Positions 7,696 through 16,727 of a DNA stretch of 61,790 nt are shown in pieces. The number at the start of each line of letters is the position of its first letter. Position 1 is the stretch's first letter. The stretch is from Butyrivibrio sp. (GTDB lineage: Bacteria; Bacillota; Clostridia; Lachnospirales; Lachnospiraceae): the NCBI GenBank assembly GCA_015056655.1, contig SVFV01000020.1, positions 1-61,790 on the forward strand, in the 5' to 3' direction. The translations under genes and the position numbers were made by a program. The notes beneath the pieces were generated by a model. That model saw nothing but the letters and a program-made list of their open reading frames with translations, had not been told where the DNA came from and did not search any database.

Positions 7696-7947
7696 AATCA
7701 GCTGCCTTCTTTCATCTAAAGAATAATCTTTGAAAATTCCTTCCTTACGAATAACTGGGCCAGTATGAATATACTCAATATCCAATCCTGATTCTTTAAC
7801 GCTATTTTCAAGCTTAATTGTATTCTCTGTAATATCATCAGCTTGATCATGGAAAACAAATGTCACCAGATAATAATCTCTTATGTCCCTCGTTTCTCCA
7901 AAATCACCTGTCTCATCAATAAAAATGCTAAGTTATTTCATAGTCAT
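7687..7947 (-). pseudogene. N-terminal remnant of a DUF3800 protein
   Basis: After ATG ACT ATG AAA comes an in-frame TAA, then an open frame 'LSIFIDETGDFGETRD', 'YYLVTFVFHDQADDI' and 'EYIHTGPVIRKEG' ending 'LDERRQLILW'. This is the start of DUF3800 proteins, RNase-H-like proteins often found in mobile and defence regions, whose N-terminal 'FIDESG' aspartate is conserved (here Asp in FIDETG). Codon 5 is a stop, and about two thirds of the protein is missing where GNAT sequence takes over. Confidence 0.75.
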
Positions 7948-8182
7948 TAACTCCAAAAAAAATGACGGGAAATTCTTCCCGCCTGCGGTGATCCAAAGAG
8001 CTTTCGCTCAGATCACTATTATAGTACCATAAATCGGCTATATTTTCAGCAAATTTAAATAGAATCAAATACTATTCATTAAGCATAGATACTACGTGCC
8101 TTAGTAGTAAGTTCGGTAGTATCTCTCTTTATATCTGCCATAGCTTGCTAAGTTTTGCCCCATTATGCAAAAGCTTGCATTA
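7948..8182. other. Gene-free stretch with small hairpins
   Basis: No gene seen. GGGAA/TTCCC lies at about 7967-7980, and at 7988-8016 GTGATC/GATCAC encloses GAGC/GCTC. Confidence 0.5.
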
Positions 8183-8227
8183 TCATCCCTTCGGAGTGCC
8201 GTGGCAGACGAATAGAATTCTTATCAT
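8183..8227 (-). pseudogene. 5' stub of a low-molecular-weight phosphotyrosine phosphatase gene, copy B
   Basis: ATG at 8227, preceded by AGGAG, opens MIRILFVCHG followed by TPKG and a stop. It matches copy A (4514-4544) in 28 of 31 bases and in all ten residues, in the same orientation, and both lose phosphatase homology after the same codon. Downstream of the cut the two copies share only a weak CAAAA-N2-TAGCAA similarity. Confidence 0.55.
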
Positions 8228-8369
8228 CCCTGTATTCTCCTGACTTTTGGCTCAACCATGCGGTCTAGAGCACATTGTTATTTTATAGCTATTTGGCATA
8301 TTTTTGCCTGCAAAAGTTGTCATGAGGCGTAATCTTACCGACGTGTGATTTCCATATCACGTTGTAAAA
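8228..8369. other. Intergenic between island and glycan locus
   Basis: No gene seen. A short imperfect hairpin (CGTGTGAT/ATATCACG, about 8341-8360) lies just beyond the epimerase stop and might act as a weak terminator of the glycan operon. Confidence 0.45.
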
Positions 8370-9242
8370 TCATGAGGAAATCAATTTGTTTTTCTTAAAC
8401 CACTGCGCGCTAAGAGTCAGACTTTTTATCGGATCATTGTCAATCCAGTTTTTATGAGTTTCCAATACAATTGCCTTTACTTTGGCAGCCTCCTGTACAG
8501 TCTCCAAAATACTGCCAAGGGCCATATTCCCTGTTCCTAGTTCGACCGCATCTTCCTTGAGAATAGGAGTAATGAACGGTCCTTGTTTTCTGCAGCCTCT
8601 GTCATTTATATGCCACATTACCATTCTGTCTGACAGTTTTTTTACCATGGCAGTAACATCTGCTCCTCCGTCTGCAAGCCAGTAGGTATCAAGTTCGAAG
8701 TTAACATATCCGGGGTCGGTGTTCAGGGCGATAAAGTCCAATGCAGTTTTTTCTTCTGAGACCTTCTGTAACTCTACATTGTGATTATGATAAAGAAGTT
8801 TTACTCCATAGGGTAAAAGAGCTTCTCCCGCCTTATTAAGCCTCTCAGCAAGTTTTTTTACCTCAGAAGCATTCCCGTAATCAAACCTGTACATACCGGT
8901 TATAACAACGGTATCTGTTCCAAAGCTCATGGCTTCTTTAGCAACAGCCTCAGGGTTTTCTTCAATGCTGTTTAGATAGCTGTGCAGGCTTATTACTTTC
9001 AGGCCGCTCTCTGAGATCAGCTTCTTCCAATCGAGTTTTCCGCCATTACCAGTGGGCATACCGGCAAATTTTGTAAGCAGCCTCACAATAAAAGGCGTTG
9101 GCTTGATCATGAAGTCATTTAGCTCAATGCCGTCATAGCCGGCACTCTTGATGCTCTGAAGTGTGCTGAGTGCACCCTCATAACTATTGCATCTGCTACC
9201 AATCATTATCTGTTGCACACCCGTCAGTACTGTGTCTTTCAT
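8370..9242 (-). CDS. Sugar phosphate isomerase/epimerase family protein (TIM barrel)
   Basis: A 290-residue xylose-isomerase-like TIM-barrel protein. Metal and substrate residues fit the family: 'GYDGIELNDF' (strand 2), 'KVISLHSYL', 'VKLLYHNHNVEL' (His-x-His), 'VNFELDTYW' (Glu and Asp metal ligands), 'MWHINDRG' and a final 'IVLETHKNW'. Such proteins isomerise or dehydrate free or keto sugars in glycoside catabolism. Its ATG overlaps the GH1 stop by one base (TAATG), so translation is coupled. It is the last gene of the GPH-GH2-GH78-GH1 operon and probably processes a released sugar; the exact reaction is unknown. Confidence 0.87.
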   Translation of the reverse strand: MKDTVLTGVQQIMIGSRCNSYEGALSTLQSIKSAGYDGIELNDFMIKPTPFIVRLLTKFAGMPTGNGGKLDWKKLISESGLKVISLHSYLNSIEENPEAVAKEAMSFGTDTVVITGMYRFDYGNASEVKKLAERLNKAGEALLPYGVKLLYHNHNVELQKVSEEKTALDFIALNTDPGYVNFELDTYWLADGGADVTAMVKKLSDRMVMWHINDRGCRKQGPFITPILKEDAVELGTGNMALGSILETVQEAAKVKAIVLETHKNWIDNDPIKSLTLSAQWFKKNKLISS

Positions 9243-10546
9243 TATTTCAAATAGCCTCCAAGATGCTTCAAACTGGGCTTTGGTGCCCTGATCTGTGTTT
9301 TCCTGTCAACTGCGCAAAGACCAAATGTCAGCGCATAACCTTTCTGCCACTCAAAATTATCGATAAGTGACCAGTGACAGTATCCGATGACAGGAATTCC
9401 ATCATTTATACAGCTCTGAACACCCTCAATTGCCTTGTCGATAAACTCAACTCTCTGCTTATCATCTGCTGTTGCTATTCCATTTTCGGTAACCATGATT
9501 GGAACATTTGGCATCTCCTCATGCACGCGTCTTATTACATGCTCAAGAGCCTCAGGATATACTTCATAATCCATCTGTGTCATTGGTGTTTCCTCGGGAA
9601 CAGGCACAATTCCATCTGGGCCGTAAGTAGTTCTTGTATAATTCTGAAGTCCAAAGAAATCATCATCCTTGATATAAGGAATGTAATGGCTAAACTCCTC
9701 ATTCCAATCGCTGTCTGCGCGCTCCTTGCCACCTTCTATGTACTGGCAGTCGTGCAGGGAAAGCGTAATACCAACCTGAATATCCGGATTAACAGCCTTG
9801 ATTGCTTCCTTGGCTGCCTGATGCGCCTTTATAACTATCATATCGCCATTTGCATCTGTTGCAGAAACAAATGTATGCGGTTGAGGATCTCCGAATACTT
9901 TGCCATTCTCCATTGCTGCCAGCTTCATTTTCTCCATCGGGTCAGAGAGATTAAGTCCAACCTGAACCTGTCCCTCCATGGAGTCACCACTGCTTTTGGC
10001 TGCATTTGCCATTTTCGCCATCATCTGCTTCTTAAATCTCTCCATGAGAGCGCCTATCTGAAGTCTCATGTTGGCCTCATTTATGGTGCAGATATACTTT
10101 ATCTCGCTTCCAAGCTGCTCTGTGACGAACCTTGCATAGTTGGCAAAAAGCTCTACAACCTGCTCATTGTCCCAGCCTCCCAGTTTTATAAGCCACACAG
10201 GTGATGTGAAATGCATGAGGGTAATAACCGGCTCAACACCATTGTCCCTGCAGCATTTAATCATCTTCCTGTAATGCTCGATCTCCTTTTCATCAAACTT
10301 GCCCTGCTCAGGCTCAATACGTGCCCATTCAACAGAGAATCTGTAAGTGTTAAGGCCTGCATCCGCAAGCATCTTGATGTCTTCTTCGTATCTGTTATAG
10401 TGATCCACAGCATCCAGTGAAGGCTCAACAAACTGTGAATACTCCATATTCTCCATTACCCAGTAATCTGAATTTGTATTGTTTCCTTCAACCTGGTGGG
10501 CTGCAGTAGAAGCGCCCAGCATAAATCCGTTCTCGAACTTGTTCAT
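9242..10546 (-). CDS. Glycoside hydrolase family 1 enzyme
   Basis: A 434-residue GH1 TIM-barrel protein without a signal peptide, so it acts on imported beta-glycosides. Catalytic acid/base is Glu157 in 'CTINEAN' (the usual motif is NEP) and the nucleophile is Glu354 in 'VTENGIA'. The start at 10546 is chosen because GGAGGATAGGAAA precedes it; an ATG 15 bases upstream lacks a site. Residues 160-235, after the acid/base, form a long Met/Lys-rich insertion ('FKKQMMAKMANAAKSSG') where typical GH1 proteins have a short loop. Specificity (glucoside, galactoside or other) cannot be assigned. It follows the GH78 gene by 18 bases. Confidence 0.9.
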   Translation of the reverse strand: MNKFENGFMLGASTAAHQVEGNNTNSDYWVMENMEYSQFVEPSLDAVDHYNRYEEDIKMLADAGLNTYRFSVEWARIEPEQGKFDEKEIEHYRKMIKCCRDNGVEPVITLMHFTSPVWLIKLGGWDNEQVVELFANYARFVTEQLGSEIKYICTINEANMRLQIGALMERFKKQMMAKMANAAKSSGDSMEGQVQVGLNLSDPMEKMKLAAMENGKVFGDPQPHTFVSATDANGDMIVIKAHQAAKEAIKAVNPDIQVGITLSLHDCQYIEGGKERADSDWNEEFSHYIPYIKDDDFFGLQNYTRTTYGPDGIVPVPEETPMTQMDYEVYPEALEHVIRRVHEEMPNVPIMVTENGIATADDKQRVEFIDKAIEGVQSCINDGIPVIGYCHWSLIDNFEWQKGYALTFGLCAVDRKTQIRAPKPSLKHLGGYLK

Positions 10547-10564
10547 TTTCCTATCCTCCATAAT

Positions 10565-12826
10565 TTAAATCTCATAACTTCCGCTTGTCAGAATTCTCTT
10601 TTCCCCATCGGGGAGCTCTAACTCTGCTTCCATTCCTTCAGGAATTTCAAAACGGTAGACAAAAGCATTCGAGTTCTCAATATATTTCCATTCAGAAACT
10701 ATGCGGCCTTTCGGTGAATCATAGTAGCCCTTTGCAAACTTAAGCCTTTCATCCGGCAGAGGCTTTATCAGGACTTTGTCAAAATCGTATCTGATTCCCA
10801 AGACACCGGACAAAAGCCATCCGGAAACAGCTCCGTAGGAATAGTGATTCAGCGAATCATGTACAGTGTCGTCTTCCCTGATACCATCCCACGTCTCCCA
10901 GATAGTGGTAGCACCTTTCTCCACCGCATAGAGCCACGAAGGATAGCTTTTTTGCAACAGCAGTCTGTATGCAGTATCCACATAACCGTAATCTGCAAGC
11001 ACGCTGCACAGGAAAGGTGTTGAAAGGAAGCCTGTATTAAGATGATAGTCATTTTTCACTACCAGCTCATTTAAGTCCTTAGCAGCTTCCATTGCCTCTT
11101 TTTCAGGTAAAAGACAAAACGCAAGAGGCCTTACGTATTCGCACTGCCTGCCAGATCTTATATGCCCGTCTTTCAGAACCAGATATCTGTATGCCTCAGT
11201 CGCCTTTTCCGAGATCTCTTTGTACCTATCCGCATCGGTGCCATTTCCAAGGAACTCTGATATTTTAGCGAGAATCCCCGATGAATATGCATAGTAAGCT
11301 GTTGCCACTTCAGGCTGGCCATCCTTGAATGCAGCCATCATGGTCTTCATAACATCTGTTCCGGGCTCGCACCACTCACCGTAGTCCATTCCGGTGTCGA
11401 TGATGTATTTTCTGTAAGGGTTCTTTCCAAAGCGGTTCTTGAGCTTGCTTTTTCCGGCCCTTCTTCCGAGGAAATCCACCCACTTCTTCATCATTTCATA
11501 GTTGTCTCTAAGTATCTGCTCATCGCCATATATTCTGTACAGATTCCAGGGCACAAGAACCGCCGCATCGCCCCAGCCAACAGACGCCGAGAACATCTCT
11601 GCTATCTTGCCCGGATTTGAGTTCTTGGGACAGATATACGCCATCTTTCCATCTGAATGCTGCCCTATCCTCACGTTCGCAAGCCATTTCTCGTAAACTC
11701 CCCTGCAGTCCATCAGGTACGCACCGGTCCTCACAAAGACCGCTGCATCGCCTGTCCAGCCTGCTCTTTCCCTTGTGGGACAATCAGTAGGAATGTCACA
11801 GAAGTTTGACTTCATAGACCATACACTGTTTTTAAAGAGCTTGTTTACTTCATCCACGCCACATTCAAACCTCGCTGTTTCCTTCATGTCCGAATAAACA
11901 GCAATGCTCTTTATTTGGATGTCAGACGGCAAAATATCGCCCGTTATCTTTGCATATCTGAATCCAAACATCGAAAAATGAGGCTTAAACTCATTCCTGC
12001 CCGGCTTGCAGATATAGTTTATTTCCTGTTTTATTCCGCCTGATTTGTTCCTGTCTCCGGGCTGGAAATTACTGATCGTGAAGTTTCCGTTTTCATCCAG
12101 GGTTTCACCGTGGACGAGGCAGATCTTCTCACCGCCTTTGGCGTTTTCTACAACAAAAGACGTATAACCTGCAAGGTTCTGTCCGAAATCAAATACGCTC
12201 TCTCCGCTCGGAGTAGTGATGAGCCTTCCTTCAAACACCTCATGCTCAGTGATAAATGGCGCCTTCTGGGCTGTCAGATTTCTATTGTCAAAAGACATCT
12301 CCCCGGCCTTATGCCACTCACCAAAGCCCGCACCGGCATCACAAGTTTCTCCCAGTTCAAGGTCCGTAAGCTTAATGGGCCCGTTTTCACAGGCATCCCA
12401 GCTGCAATCCGTGACAAGTATCGGATTCTCCATGTCTCCATCGCCTATCACTGCGCACAGAAATGAAATATCCTCGCCGTAGAGGTTTCTCACGCCGTCA
12501 ATTCCGTTGCATCCTCTGTACCAGCCATCACCAAGCGTTATAAATATCTCGTTTTCACCGGGCTTTAGCACTTCAGTGATCTCATACTCCTGATACTGAA
12601 GCCTTTTATCATACTCATCACATCCCGGTGTCAGTCGTGCATCCGTAATTTTCCGGCCATTTATCAATATTTCATACAAGCCATGGGCCGTAGCATATAT
12701 GCTAACTTTCCCCTCTTTATAAGAGAATGTGGTCCTTAAATATCCTGCTCCCTTTCTCTTATCAGGTTCTGTAACGGTTTCAGGTGATATCCACTTTGCT
12801 TTTTCAAAAATCTTAGCCGCTTCCAT
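10565..12826 (-). CDS. Glycoside hydrolase family 78, alpha-L-rhamnosidase
   Basis: A 753-residue intracellular enzyme of GH78, which releases terminal L-rhamnose. N-terminal beta-sandwich domains (residues 1-330, including 'LTPGCDEYDKRLQYQEYEI' typical of the family) precede the (alpha/alpha)6 barrel. The barrel carries 'DIPTDCPTRERAGWTGDAA', the family signature with the general acid, and 'TTIWETWDGI' with the proposed base. A C-terminal sandwich ends the protein. There is no signal peptide, so short rhamnosylated glycans must be imported, presumably by the GPH symporter of the same operon. It sits 19 bases after the GH2 gene. Confidence 0.92.
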   Translation of the reverse strand: MEAAKIFEKAKWISPETVTEPDKRKGAGYLRTTFSYKEGKVSIYATAHGLYEILINGRKITDARLTPGCDEYDKRLQYQEYEITEVLKPGENEIFITLGDGWYRGCNGIDGVRNLYGEDISFLCAVIGDGDMENPILVTDCSWDACENGPIKLTDLELGETCDAGAGFGEWHKAGEMSFDNRNLTAQKAPFITEHEVFEGRLITTPSGESVFDFGQNLAGYTSFVVENAKGGEKICLVHGETLDENGNFTISNFQPGDRNKSGGIKQEINYICKPGRNEFKPHFSMFGFRYAKITGDILPSDIQIKSIAVYSDMKETARFECGVDEVNKLFKNSVWSMKSNFCDIPTDCPTRERAGWTGDAAVFVRTGAYLMDCRGVYEKWLANVRIGQHSDGKMAYICPKNSNPGKIAEMFSASVGWGDAAVLVPWNLYRIYGDEQILRDNYEMMKKWVDFLGRRAGKSKLKNRFGKNPYRKYIIDTGMDYGEWCEPGTDVMKTMMAAFKDGQPEVATAYYAYSSGILAKISEFLGNGTDADRYKEISEKATEAYRYLVLKDGHIRSGRQCEYVRPLAFCLLPEKEAMEAAKDLNELVVKNDYHLNTGFLSTPFLCSVLADYGYVDTAYRLLLQKSYPSWLYAVEKGATTIWETWDGIREDDTVHDSLNHYSYGAVSGWLLSGVLGIRYDFDKVLIKPLPDERLKFAKGYYDSPKGRIVSEWKYIENSNAFVYRFEIPEGMEAELELPDGEKRILTSGSYEI

Positions 12827-12845
12827 CTAACACCTCTTGTATTCT

Positions 12846-15059
12846 TTACTGCTTTTTAATATTCATAAGAGCATTTGAAAGTGCCTTAATCTCGTCAGAT
12901 TCTATATCCATTCCGCCCTGTTGCAGGAGCTTCTTAAGGGGCTGGCGGGCAATCATCTGCTGCATTGCTTCTGAAATCTCTACGCCTTCTCCCATTCCGC
13001 CTGCTGTTCTTGATGTCATTGCTGCCATCATCCTGTCGAGAATTGCTTTTCCTTCAGGTATGGCCTGAATCTCTGCCATTGTACTTGAAAGGGAGAGATA
13101 TCCCTCTTTTTCCTCAGGCTCATCTTTCTTGTCAAACCAGTTTCTGACCTTTTTATCCGGTGCAAAATATGTCGGATTGGGCTCGGAAACCTTTGTTATC
13201 TCCATCTCATCCGAAAGTTCTCCGCTCACAGCCTTTATGGTATGAACTCCGCTTATGGGAACATTAAACTTAAAGATATGTTCTCCACTTGCGTTTCCTA
13301 CTTCTACGCCGTCAACAAAGAGAGTTACGGACTTTTGGTTTGAATATACCTTAATCTCTGTGTTGTCCTCGATGCGGTCGTGATATCTTTTTCCGCAAAG
13401 ATGGATAAAAGGCTCATCTGACCACCATGCTTTATAAATGTAATAGGCGTCTTTCTTCTGCTTTCTGTCAAAGGTGATGACACCCTTGTGGTTTTTGCCC
13501 GGATCTCCTGCCTCATCTCGTCCTGCTGCAGCAAATTCAAACATATTCCAAAGATATGTTCCCCAGATATATGGACGGGTGCTGAACATTTCAAGCATAT
13601 GCTCGTGATAAACAGCCTGATAACTCTCTGTATAATCGCCTTTTTCAGGTATTGGAGACTGAAGCGTAATTACTGAATCTGCGCCATACTCCGTAAGTCC
13701 TATTGCCACATCGGGATGCTGATTATGGAAATCGTCAAACCACTTGTCATTGTCCTCCATCTCGCCTACATACCAGCCATAGTAGAGGTTGTAACCGCGA
13801 ATATCAGGCAGTGTTACAAGAGGCGAGTCTGTCTCAAGAAGGAACAGATTTGCCATGGCAGAATATCTGATAGGATCCATCCCGTGGACAATATCGTTTA
13901 ATATCCTGTGGTTCTCCAAGAGATCTTCAGTTACGCCCTGCAGAGATATCTCATTTGAAAGTGCCCAGCACATTATTGATGCATGATTGTAATTCTGGCT
14001 TATCAGCTCTTTCATCTGGGATATGGTGTTCTCTCTTCCACTGTCCATATGTACGGTGATATATGGAATCTCAGCCCATACCACTATGCCCTTTTCATCG
14101 CAAAGATCATAGAAGTACTGATCGTGCTGATAGTGTGCAAGCCTTATGGAATTGGCGCCCATGGAGAGGATGAGATCAATGTCCTCCTTGTGCATTTCTT
14201 TTGTCAGTGCATTGCCAACTCCTGCCCTGTCCTGATGTCGTGAAACGCCTCGAAGCGGATAGCTTTCTCCATTGAGGAAAAATCCTTTATGAGGATCAAC
14301 ATGAAACTGCCTTACTCCAAACCTGTCATAGATTCTGTCACACTCTTTTGTTCCATCCAAAAGAGTTGCTGTTATGTTGTACAAGAACGGATCCTTGAGG
14401 CCGTTCCATAAATGTGGCTCTTTTATCGTGATCTTACCGCAGGCAACATATCCACAGGATGCATCCTCTGCCGGAACCACCTCAAACTCCTGCTCTGTTA
14501 CACCGTCAATTGATATTCTTACGCGCTCTCCGCCGCTTGTGTATGCCTTTATTTCAATTTCAGCATCATTTCCGTTTAGTCTTGGTGTGACGTACAGTCC
14601 TTTTCCACCATAATAGTCCATGTCAAAGTGCTTTTCATCCACAACCACAAGATAAACATCCCTGTAAATGCCACCATAGAAAGTGAAATCCGCTTTCTGT
14701 GGATACACCCTTGTATTGGGCTCGTTGGAAACAGAAACTACCATCTCATTTAAATCTGAAAGTGCCTCTGTAATGTCCGTCCTAAAGCAGGAATATCCGC
14801 CATCATGGCTCGCTACCTCACGGCCGTTTAAAACAACTTTTGCAGAGGAGTTAGCGCCTCGAAATTCCACAAACACCCGCTGTCCCTCTTCCATTACCGG
14901 TCTTTCAAATGTCTTTTTATAAAGGCAGGTTCCTCTGTAATACTGCTCAGGCCCCGTCTGCCCATCAACAGCATTCCAGGTATGAGGAAGAGTTATGCTT
15001 TTGCTCTTTCCCTCTTTTTCAAATATCCAGTTATCATTCCAAAGAATTGTTGTTCGCAT
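12846..15059 (-). CDS. Glycoside hydrolase family 2 protein with helical C-terminal extension
   Basis: A 737-residue intracellular GH2 enzyme (beta-galactosidase-like). A sugar-binding domain spans 1-165, an Ig-like domain 166-255 and a TIM barrel about 256-550. Acid/base is Glu370 in 'WALSNEIS' and nucleophile Glu457 in 'GLTEYGAD'. A second Ig-like domain (about 560-640) is followed by roughly 95 residues that are not part of the standard architecture: a Met-rich helical segment ('DRMMAAM', 'EAMQQMIARQPLKKLL') ending in 'ALSNALMNIKKQ'. Galactosidase, glucuronidase and mannosidase activities occur in this family; the neighbours favour plant cell-wall side chains. It follows the symporter by 19 bases. 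Confidence 0.9.
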   Translation of the reverse strand: MRTTILWNDNWIFEKEGKSKSITLPHTWNAVDGQTGPEQYYRGTCLYKKTFERPVMEEGQRVFVEFRGANSSAKVVLNGREVASHDGGYSCFRTDITEALSDLNEMVVSVSNEPNTRVYPQKADFTFYGGIYRDVYLVVVDEKHFDMDYYGGKGLYVTPRLNGNDAEIEIKAYTSGGERVRISIDGVTEQEFEVVPAEDASCGYVACGKITIKEPHLWNGLKDPFLYNITATLLDGTKECDRIYDRFGVRQFHVDPHKGFFLNGESYPLRGVSRHQDRAGVGNALTKEMHKEDIDLILSMGANSIRLAHYQHDQYFYDLCDEKGIVVWAEIPYITVHMDSGRENTISQMKELISQNYNHASIMCWALSNEISLQGVTEDLLENHRILNDIVHGMDPIRYSAMANLFLLETDSPLVTLPDIRGYNLYYGWYVGEMEDNDKWFDDFHNQHPDVAIGLTEYGADSVITLQSPIPEKGDYTESYQAVYHEHMLEMFSTRPYIWGTYLWNMFEFAAAGRDEAGDPGKNHKGVITFDRKQKKDAYYIYKAWWSDEPFIHLCGKRYHDRIEDNTEIKVYSNQKSVTLFVDGVEVGNASGEHIFKFNVPISGVHTIKAVSGELSDEMEITKVSEPNPTYFAPDKKVRNWFDKKDEPEEKEGYLSLSSTMAEIQAIPEGKAILDRMMAAMTSRTAGGMGEGVEISEAMQQMIARQPLKKLLQQGGMDIESDEIKALSNALMNIKKQ

Positions 15060-15078
15060 GTTTCACCTCTCCAGTTTT

Positions 15079-16593
15079 TTACTGACCCATTGCAGCCTTT
15101 TTCTTCTCGCCGATACTCTTCTGAATCTCTTCCATCTTCTCGTATGTGAGCTCAGAATTCTTCATTGCCAGAAGTGTGCAGATCCATCCCACTATAGGGA
15201 ATCCGATAAGAAGTATTACGGTCATAACTCTGACGCCGAAGGTAAGCGGATCACCCTGCTGAGGCGCTGTAGTTGTATATCCTATAAGTCCGATCATGAG
15301 TGTTGCGATAGTTGCACCAAAGGATGAAACTAATTTGTCAATGAAGCTGTAAGTAGCTGATACTGTCGCAGGCATATATTTTCCCGAGCGATCCATCTCA
15401 TAGTCAACAACATCCATTCTGAACGCACTTGTTGATACAGAAACAACCATCTTCATTGCGTTATTTCCAAATGTAAAGAGTACATAAGTGATTGCCATGA
15501 GAACTGCTCCGGTTGATAAGTTGCCACCGAATACTGTTCCCACAAGAGTTGTAGGTGTGAATAAAAGATATACTGCAAATGCGATATTCAGTCCGATACA
15601 ATTCTTGGTCCAGTCAATCATGACCTTTCGGCTACCCTGTTTGCCGGCAATCTTCGCACCTATAATCGCGAAAATAATGGATGGAAGCATTGCCACAGCA
15701 GAAAGAATTGATGAAATAGCCATTGATCCAAGCATGATTCCATTAAGCATCGTGGATACTACCGCTGCAGAGCCTATTGTCTGAGCCAGCTTATCGGATG
15801 TTGCAGCCATGATGAATCTCTGAAGCTCTTTGTTTTCTTTGATCAGAGCCAGCATATCCTTAAAGCTTGGCTTTTCATCGATTTCGCCATCCTTTTTGAT
15901 TCCTTCGAAATTCTCGGGAATGTCATATGGAGCAATTCCTATGCATGCCAGAATGTAGAAAAAGAGTGAAACAAGTATTACCACTACATTGTAAGTTGCG
16001 AAGTATTCTGTTCCCTGAATGTTATTAAATCTTGGGAGAATCATAGCCGATGCCACAACGCTCATGATCATCGGAACCAGATAAGAATATGCTGTACTCC
16101 AGACACCGATTGTAGGACGCTGCTTAGGATCGTTGGTCAGAATGTTCATGTTGATCTGGCCGGCTATACTTACGAATGTATAACCAATGATATAGATCAC
16201 ATAACAGAGAACAAAGAATGCTATTCCTGCTGCGCCCGTAAGTGACAGCTTTGCCCCTATATTGCACATCAGCGTCGTAGCAATGGCCATAAGAAGCCAT
16301 CCAAACATGATTGAAAATCTTACTTTTCCATATCTGGAATTAAATCGTTCCAGGAAAAAAGCTATTACCGGGTCTGTAATTCCATCCAAAAGCCTTGATC
16401 CTGTGATAATAAGTCCTGTAACTGCAACAAGTATTCCAAAGTTGGAATTTCCAATATATGTTGCACCATTCATCAGCAGATAAAATGCCATCTGCCCTGC
16501 ACCTGTCATCATCGCAAGCGCAATATGCCAGGTTTTAGCTCTTTTATAGGTTACCCCATTTTCTTCTCTTATCAGAGATTTGTCCTTACCCAT
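15079..16593 (-). CDS. GPH-family (MelB-like) glycoside/cation symporter
   Basis: A 504-residue MFS-fold transporter of the glycoside-pentoside-hexuronide:cation symporter family, with about twelve transmembrane segments. 'GSRLLDGITDPVIAFF' in helix 2 is the family's sodium-site signature with the two aspartates. A cytoplasmic loop with 'RFNSRYGKVR' follows, and 'YEMDRSGKYMPATVSATYSF' is the characteristic second cytoplasmic motif. It is the first gene of the operon, so it probably imports the glycoside cleaved by GH2, GH78 and GH1. AAAGGGG precedes the ATG. It diverges from the AraC regulator, which likely controls it. Confidence 0.9.
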   Translation of the reverse strand: MGKDKSLIREENGVTYKRAKTWHIALAMMTGAGQMAFYLLMNGATYIGNSNFGILVAVTGLIITGSRLLDGITDPVIAFFLERFNSRYGKVRFSIMFGWLLMAIATTLMCNIGAKLSLTGAAGIAFFVLCYVIYIIGYTFVSIAGQINMNILTNDPKQRPTIGVWSTAYSYLVPMIMSVVASAMILPRFNNIQGTEYFATYNVVVILVSLFFYILACIGIAPYDIPENFEGIKKDGEIDEKPSFKDMLALIKENKELQRFIMAATSDKLAQTIGSAAVVSTMLNGIMLGSMAISSILSAVAMLPSIIFAIIGAKIAGKQGSRKVMIDWTKNCIGLNIAFAVYLLFTPTTLVGTVFGGNLSTGAVLMAITYVLFTFGNNAMKMVVSVSTSAFRMDVVDYEMDRSGKYMPATVSATYSFIDKLVSSFGATIATLMIGLIGYTTTAPQQGDPLTFGVRVMTVILLIGFPIVGWICTLLAMKNSELTYEKMEEIQKSIGEKKKAAMGQ

Positions 16594-16727
16594 TATTATT
16601 AACCCCTTTCAGTTGCATGATAATCTTTGAAAGCTTTCCTGTTAGGGTCATGGTATCATTTAGTTTCGCAATATGTTAGAATTATTTTATCCCGATTAGT
16701 ATTATTTTATTGTTTTGAGGAATAAAT
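16594..16727. promoter_or_regulatory. Divergent promoter region of the glycan operon and its AraC regulator
   Basis: A 134-base AT-rich space between the divergent symporter and AraC genes. It must contain both promoters and probably AraC-type sites. On the minus strand a TTGCGA could be a -35 element but no well-spaced -10 follows; weak promoters of this kind are common under AraC activation. Confidence 0.5.
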
